A stretch of DNA of 64,000 nucleotides from Phialocephala subalpina (lineage: Eukaryota > Ascomycota > Leotiomycetes > Helotiales > Mollisiaceae): NCBI GenBank assembly GCA_900073065.1, contig FJOG01000001.1, positions 3,424,090 to 3,488,089 of the forward strand, in the 5' to 3' direction. Of the stretch, positions 58,590 to 64,000 are shown in pieces. A program made the translations under genes and the position numbers. Under the pieces are notes generated by a model that saw nothing but the letters and a program-made list of their open reading frames with translations, was not told where the DNA came from and searched no databases. Position 1 is the stretch's first letter, and each line of letters opens with the position of its first letter.

Positions 58590-59211
58590 GATTGCGGTTC
58601 TTTGCCTTTCGTCAGAAAGGCTGCTGACGGAAAAAGGTACTCGGTGAAGTGCTAGCAGAGGCAAATATGTAGAAAAGGAAGTAAAGAACAGCGTACGACT
58701 TGGATCCAAGTCTCGAATCAACTTGCCTTGTCACAAGCTGCGTCACCGTGGCGGTGCTTCAAGCCACATCTCCCTCGTTTCGTTGCACATTCACGTGCTT
58801 TCACTAACTTCACCCCCTGTCCTTACTCGGCAGACCAAGCTCACACTCTCACCGCCTTTTATTGGAGGGGCTGGGCTTCGACTTCAAGCCTCAACAACGC
58901 CCAAGCTCCACGTCCATCTGCAGGTGTGTTATGCTTCCTGCCACCGAGTTATACCCAACTGACTCATTTCCATGCACAAGCTTCAACCTTTCAATCGCCT
59001 TTGCTTTTACTTTTGGTCGCTACGCTTGAAATTTCCTGGTCCTTAAGTGAAGCTTGTAAACTTTGTGACTATCACATAGCTAGCAAACTTTACCCCCAAG
59101 CTTCAACCTAGCTCGAAGCTCCACCCTTTCCCTTCAACACTACGGCTCGAACCTTCTCTCTCTAACAAACGAGCAACTCAATTCAAAGAGAAGAAAAGAA
59201 AAGCAGCAAAG
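58590..59211. other. Divergent promoter region
   Basis: It lies between the J-domain gene (-) and the Ser-rich protein gene (+). The frames in it are chance. Repeated CAAGCTTCAACCT sequences occur at about 58978 and 59097. Confidence 0.6.
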
Positions 59212-59957
59212 ATGGGCTGGTTCGACGGCGTCTCCGAATCCGGCTCGTCCCACCGTCGCAAATCCAGCAGCGGTCGCCATCACTCATCCTCACACTCACA
59301 CAAAGACCATTCGTCGCCCCGCGCATCCTCAATCTTTGGTTTGGGAGATCCGAAACATAGTTCGAGTCGTTCGATTTTTGGGAGTGGGGATCATAAACAC
59401 AACTCGAGTCGCTCGAGTTTCTTTGGTTTGTCCCCCCTCTTCCTTTCATCTCATCTTCATTCTAGTCCAGTGTTCAACTCTCAACCAAAATCAAGAAAAA
59501 ATACTGACTTATTGGCTATTCAGGATTCGGAGGTCACAGATCCAGCTCCTCAGCATATAAACGTTCCCCCCGCGGCGGCTACCTAAAACGCATCTACTCG
59601 CAACTCCGCCGCCTCCTTCGCGACCTAATGTACTACATGAAAAAACACCCCATGAAAGTTTTCATGCTTGTCATTATGCCTCTTATAACGGGCGGCGCCT
59701 TAACAGGTCTGCTCGCACGATTCGGTATACGACTTCCAGGGGGGTTGGAGAAGATGTTTGGTGGCAAACCGAATCATGGGGGAATTGGGGGAGGGAGTGG
59801 TTCTGGTGGTGGTGTTGGCAGGGATGGAAGGGGAGGTATGCAGTGGGAGCGGACGCATGTTGAGAGTTCCGGGGGCGCGATGGAGGGGTTGGGGAAGATG
59901 GTTGGTGGGATGGGTGGGATTGGTGGGGCAGTTAGCTTGGCTAAGATGTTTATGTGA
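59212..59957 (+). CDS. Ser-rich protein with one membrane segment
   Basis: Exons 59212-59425 and 59524-59957 give 215 residues. It starts MGWFDGVSESGSSHRRKSSS and has repeated SS, RSIFG and HS motifs. After the intron comes GFGGHRSSSSAYKRSPRGGY, then a basic LKRIYSQLRRLLRD. One hydrophobic segment (VFMLVIMPLITGGALTGLLA) sits near residue 105, and a Gly-rich tail follows. The MGWFDG start is common among small fungal hypothetical proteins. The gene is probably real; its function is unknown. Confidence 0.8.
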
Positions 59958-60995
59958 GGAGGGGAGTGGGGAAGGGCGCAGCTGGGCTATGGTGATGACA
60001 CCGGGGTCAACAGGGAAAAAGGAACAGCTCTCTCAAAATTGGATAGGAGCAAGAAAAGAGCAGCTGGCCAGTGATGCTGGGACAGGCAAAAAAGGGAACA
60101 GCTCTGTCAATGCTCTCAGACCAGGGAAAAGAGACCTTGTAGGTGTTTGGAGACTGGATGAACACGAAAACACTAAGACGACCAAAAGATGAGATGAGAA
60201 CGAAAAGGCGTTCGGCGTGCATAGGATACCAGGTTTGGAATAAAATAGGGGAGGTTACTTTCTCAAATAGGACTCATTGGAAACTATTATTAGAAAATTG
60301 TAAGATTTCCTTGGGATACGATAGATATAAGAATCAAAATATTTGCATCACTTCGGAGCTTTGTGCCTGACACTACCTTGAGTAAGCTTTGCTGTGTCTT
60401 GAATTGAGTTCATCTTGCCTAGCTGAATATGCTCCACTTTGAAAAATGTCCCTTTAGGCTCAATGATAGATGCACGAAAATCTTTGGTAACAATTTGGAG
60501 ATTTTTCCTGAAACTAATGTAACCTTGCCACGTCTGTTCCTGTCATACTTCACTCCCTCCAGCAGGTCAGCCCAAGCCTTGGTTTAGCCGACGACTAGGT
60601 AGTTGGAATGTAACTGGTCTGGACCTTCCGAAACTTGAAATCAATTTGCGCTGGTTGGGTGACTTCTTGCCAACCCTGCAGAGATGGGACCATCTCCGGG
60701 ACACAGGTACAAAAACGTTTTGCCATACCTCGGAATCTGGTGCCTGAAGCTAGTGACCGTTGACGGCGCTTCACTGCACATATAGCTTCACTTCTCGCAT
60801 GGCCTCACTTCTCACACCAAACCTTTACACAAATAACCTCAACAGCGAGACAGAATGTGGCAGCAAAGAAAGGAAGCTCCATTAAAAAAAGCAAAATAAT
60901 ATGTTGTCTATCCCATCCCACCCTAGTGCACGCAAAACCATGCAGCAAATGCTATTGAAGAAAAAACTCATCAAACACACTTTTTTCCCTCCCTA
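59958..60995. other. Convergent intergenic region
   Basis: No gene is supported. A short repeated phrase (AAAAGGAACAGCTCT) occurs at about 60018 and, as AAAAGGGAACAGCTCT, at about 60092. Confidence 0.55.
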
Positions 60996-62552
60996 TCATC
61001 TCTTCCCCTTCCGCCTAGCACTCCCCCTCCCATCACCTCCCACCGGCTTTCTGCTCACAGGTCTTTCAGCTTCCCTCTCTCTCTGACGATCACGTTCTCT
61101 CGCCCTCTCTTCCCTCTCATCAACAAAGACCTCAACCCCATTCCCCAGATCATCACTCTCATCCTCCTCATCCTCACTACTGCTCACAAGATTAATCTCT
61201 TCTCTTTCTCTGTCCCTCGCTCGTCCCTGGTCTCGGGATTCATATTCATATTCATAATCTGTCCTTCTTCTCGGAATTGAAGGGTCAGAAGTCGATGCTC
61301 GATTACCAGTTGAATATGAGCCTGAGCCTGAGGCCATGGATTGATGGGGAGGAGGTTGCATTGAACGACGAACAGAAGAGTAATTGACTTCCGCTGGTCC
61401 AGAGACGTTACGGCGTCCCTGAGGCTGTCCTTGAGGCTGTAGATAATGAGCTGGGATAGGAGGAGGAGCGTCAGATGAGATCTGGTAGTCAAATGGGTTG
61501 AGAATGTAGTTTTGAGAAGAAGCTGAGCTGCGACGAGACGATGACGGTTCCCAGTTTTCGTCGTCAGGTAAGGGGCGTCGGGAAGAAGTGCTGGATGAGG
61601 ATGGAGGTCGAGTGCCTTCGGAGACGTGCCGGGGTTGGGTGTAAGTGAAGTATGCAGGGGGTGCGGAGCCTCGTAGTTGTTGGGTGGTTGCTGAGCGGGG
61701 ACGAGTTGGGGAGTTGCGGCTGCCGGCTAGAGGGGGAGTGTAGGATCCTGAGGGCGCGTAGGCTAGGCCGTCTGGTCCTGCTACAAGCATGACTGGTGGT
61801 GTTGCCTCTCCAGTTCTTTTGGATGTGCTTTTCGCTCTCTTGCGACTGCTGGGACGACTATTTGGTTGAGAAAGAGGAGCAACAGAAGCAATAGGTATCG
61901 CAATGTTCCTATCGCTTCGTCGTCTCCGCTCGGTCTCGCTGCCGCCACTCGAGCCACTCTCCTTTCTCTGTTTGGTAGTTGCAGCAGCCTGCATCCTTTT
62001 CCGCCGCCTCTCCAATGCATCCACCTCCGCCTTATTCAGCTTCACTTCTTTCTTTCCCTTTTCCTGAGCTCGCCGGATCCGAGCAAGCGCAGACTGTACA
62101 AGCGCCTCCTCCTTATCCCGCAGCGCAACCTGCAAAGCGTCCGTCCCCTCAAATTCAGACTCCGCCGAATCCCCCAAAGACTCTTCTGAATCCTGAAGAG
62201 TGTAAGTTTTCCGTGCCCTAGTAGTCGAGGCACCCCCGCCTAAGTCTATGCCCGTAAATTGAAGAGTATCGCTAGAAAATCGTTTGTAATCAGAATGCAA
62301 CCCAACGCCCTGTGTATCCGTATCATCGCTATCAAGTTCCTCCACTCGGTTCTCCCACATCGCCCTCTCCGCCTCCCACTGCCTTCTCCTTCGGCTGCCC
62401 CTCGCCCCTGGTGGTCTTCCCCATGGGGGCACAACTTCGGGAGATCGCGGCCGACCACCTAGACCGCCTCCCCGGAAAAAGCCTCGTCGATCGGTTTGTC
62501 CATGAACGAGGCGTGTCCCAAGATGCTCACTCCGCTTGCGCCGATGAGCCAT
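60996..62552 (-). CDS. Arg- and Ser-rich disordered protein
   Basis: The frame is open without introns. From ATG 62552 it encodes 518 residues; from ATG 62360 it would be 454. The first part has WEAERAMWENRVEELDSDDT and a basic helical stretch (EEALVQSALARIRRAQEKGK, EVDALERRRKRM). The rest is Pro/Ser/Arg-rich and ends in alternating Arg/Glu (ARERDRQREREAER). A short DYEYEYES repeat occurs near the end. I do not recognise a family. The longer start overlaps the end of the PRA1 gene on the same strand in another frame by about 94 bp. The shorter start avoids this but leaves only about 100 bp between the coding regions. Confidence 0.65.
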   Translation of the reverse strand: MAHRRKRSEHLGTRLVHGQTDRRGFFRGGGLGGRPRSPEVVPPWGRPPGARGSRRRRQWEAERAMWENRVEELDSDDTDTQGVGLHSDYKRFSSDTLQFTGIDLGGGASTTRARKTYTLQDSEESLGDSAESEFEGTDALQVALRDKEEALVQSALARIRRAQEKGKKEVKLNKAEVDALERRRKRMQAAATTKQRKESGSSGGSETERRRRSDRNIAIPIASVAPLSQPNSRPSSRKRAKSTSKRTGEATPPVMLVAGPDGLAYAPSGSYTPPLAGSRNSPTRPRSATTQQLRGSAPPAYFTYTQPRHVSEGTRPPSSSSTSSRRPLPDDENWEPSSSRRSSASSQNYILNPFDYQISSDAPPPIPAHYLQPQGQPQGRRNVSGPAEVNYSSVRRSMQPPPHQSMASGSGSYSTGNRASTSDPSIPRRRTDYEYEYESRDQGRARDREREEINLVSSSEDEEDESDDLGNGVEVFVDEREERARERDRQREREAERPVSRKPVGGDGRGSARRKGKR

Positions 62553-62989
62553 AGTATTGTTGAAATTGGAGATGCAAAGATCCCTAGAGGGACTGCAACA
62601 ACGAGCAGCCCGGTGTAGAGTTGTGACGAGGTAGCTCTGAATGTGCCGACATGGAGATCTTGTCCATCCAGCTTGCCAATTCCCCACATGCCACCGACAA
62701 CGAGCACGATGACGAAGAGCAGGAGCATGTTAGTCAGCAAGCTGTAGATGCTGAGCATGAGGAAGACGACGGCATAGTTGCTGGAGAAGTGTCCGAGATT
62801 GTAGTTGACTCTTGACTGGATTTCGCTGAAGTTCGCAGGCTTCGACAGTCTCTTGAGGTCAAGAAATTCGGAGATGGGCTTCAGATTGGCGAATCGCGTG
62901 CTCAGCGATGTTGACCGCATGCCGGAGAACCTATCGCCCAAGTTCAATCGCGACGTGAGCATGTCAAGGGGAATCTGTATCCGCGACAT
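62459..62989 (-). CDS. yip3: PRA1 family protein (Yip3-like)
   Basis: This prenylated-Rab acceptor is a small ER/Golgi membrane protein that acts on Rab GTPases and vesicle traffic. The single exon encodes 176 residues, the usual size. The N-terminal cytosolic part has ISEFLDLKRLSKPANFSE and RVNYNLGHFSSNYAV. Two hydrophobic hairpins follow (VVFLMLSIYSLLTNMLLLFV and LYTGLLVVAVPLGIFASPIS). The C terminus reads GHASFMDKPIDEAFSGEAV, highly typical of the fungal family. Start at 62989. Confidence 0.95.
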   Translation of the reverse strand: MSRIQIPLDMLTSRLNLGDRFSGMRSTSLSTRFANLKPISEFLDLKRLSKPANFSEIQSRVNYNLGHFSSNYAVVFLMLSIYSLLTNMLLLFVIVLVVGGMWGIGKLDGQDLHVGTFRATSSQLYTGLLVVAVPLGIFASPISTILWLIGASGVSILGHASFMDKPIDEAFSGEAV

Positions 62990-63890
62990 TTTGTTGGTTG
63001 TAGAAGGAACGAATTCGAATGTAGAGGTTGAGGGTTATGTGCAGGGCGTTTGCCGAGAATCTGAAAGGTGAATTGCAGTATTTGTTCGAGTATTTTCTGG
63101 TAGGCAGACGCCAATGTTCGAGTAAGTCGGGACAATTCGAGATTCGACGTTTGGAGGTCTTTGTGGTTTTTGTTTCGAAATCTGTTCAAAATTTAGAAAT
63201 TATGTCAGAAAGATACGAGGCCTCGCAATCCTTGCAAGGCAACCTTGGGGCTGTATGGGGGGCAAACTAACCAGCTCGTGATTGCAGACGAATATGCGTG
63301 GTAATTGAGGCGTAGTGGTAATTCGTTGCGTGTTGATGTTGCACAAGATGTTTTTGATGGAATGTTTCGCGATGTTCTCAACGTCGTGAATTCTTTCAGG
63401 GGCCCGCTGAGTTCAACGAGCGATCTGTCCCAGTCCCACTCGCTCGCTATCCCTGTCGGGTCCAGGGTGGCGGAGGCCTGAATCAGAACCTCGAATTTGT
63501 GGCCATCAGACACGAACCCTAAAGATGCTGAAACACATGCGGCTTTGGCACCGCTGGGGTTGAAGATTGAGATTGAGACCAGAATGGAACAAAGACAAAA
63601 GAGGGCAGAAACTGCCGGACGTTGCTCATATATGCAAGCTATCACCTTGGGCACACAGGTCTGAACTCGGCTGCATGAGTGCAAGTGCAGCCGTTCAGTG
63701 GGAACAGCAAGGCATTTCTCAGCCTAATAATTCGACGCTGTGATTGGCCAGATATCTCGTACAGCACGCTAAGCAGGTGCTATCCTTGTCCTCCACAGAA
63801 CCTCGTTGCTGGCATCAGAAAAAGTTGCCATAGAAAGAAGACACATCAGCGGTGTGGCCCCTCTTCTTCTGTTCAACACCACCAACAAAA
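62990..63890. other. Divergent promoter region
   Basis: It lies between PRA1 (-) and the last gene of the window (+). A 159-codon minus-strand frame at 63205-63684 has no family features and is not accepted. Confidence 0.55.
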
Positions 63891-64000
63891 ATGAGGCTGT
63901 CCTCACTTACCGTGGGCCTTCTTGCCTCACTAGTCATTACGGTTGCAGCATGGAGCAAAGAAGGTAAATTCCGAGAAGACAGCACATCCGCGGTTCCCTT
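63891..64000 (+). CDS. Secretory protein, first exon only (possibly an ER J-domain protein)
   Basis: ATG at 63891 opens a signal peptide (MRLSSLTVGLLASLVITVAA), followed by WSKE. A GTAAAT donor sits at 63964, and the window ends in the intron. The opening resembles fungal ER J-domain proteins of the Erj5 type, whose mature part starts AWSKED. With 24 codons this is a suggestion only. The gene is cut by the window edge. Confidence 0.5.
   Translation, partial: MRLSSLTVGLLASLVITVAAWSKEGKFREDSTSAVP

Noticed and set aside
63205..63684. 159-codon minus-strand frame near the window end
   Set aside because: It lies in the divergent promoter region, with no motif and poor composition.

Overview
This window is nuclear DNA of a filamentous ascomycete (Pezizomycotina). 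The evidence is short GT-AG introns of about 50-80 bp with CTAA-like branch sites, a SERCA calcium pump, several HET-domain (heterokaryon incompatibility) genes and relics, a DUF7580-type protein, and typical fungal housekeeping genes. The feel is that of a leotiomycete, but the sequence alone does not prove the class.

Layout. Block 1 (1.6-9.3 kb) is housekeeping: an ER-type Ca2+-ATPase (+), proteasome subunit beta-3 (-), a TUG/Ubx4-like UBX protein (+) whose 3' end lies in a perfect 250-bp tandem duplication, and ribosomal protein eL36 (-). Block 2 (9.8-34 kb) is an accessory island. It holds a decayed HET gene, a multi-spanning membrane protein with an unclear middle, a GC-rich short-chain dehydrogenase, an intact HET gene, a HET relic, and a beta-rich 298-aa protein with gasdermin-like features facing an intact DUF7580-subtilisin (S8) protease. 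It continues with a zinc-finger/ankyrin protein with nearly identical repeats, a kinase relic, two aminoglycoside-phosphotransferase-fold genes and another HET relic. Most of these families act in self/non-self recognition and regulated cell death in fungi. Block 3 (34.6-39.4 kb) is a Bem3-type RhoGAP with PX and PH domains (-). A 5.7-kb stretch with no convincing gene follows. Block 4 (45.2-51 kb) has a small hypothetical gene, a HET gene split by one in-frame TAG, a PI-PLC-X-like phosphodiesterase and a 108-bp tandem repeat. Block 5 (51.1-64 kb) has a 1129-aa disordered fungal protein, a fumarylacetoacetate-hydrolase-family enzyme, a J-domain protein, a Ser-rich one-TM protein, an Arg-rich disordered protein overlapping the end of a PRA1/Yip3 gene, and the first exon of a secretory protein at the window edge.

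How it fits together. The most interesting unit is the convergent pair at 20.2-24.6 kb. In other fungi, gasdermin-like pore formers are paired with a neighbouring protease that activates them by cleavage (HET-Q1/HET-Q2 in Podospora). The sequence here supports the protease strongly and the gasdermin-like assignment only by pattern. Exon boundaries were read by eye from splice signals, phase and protein continuity; none has transcript support.
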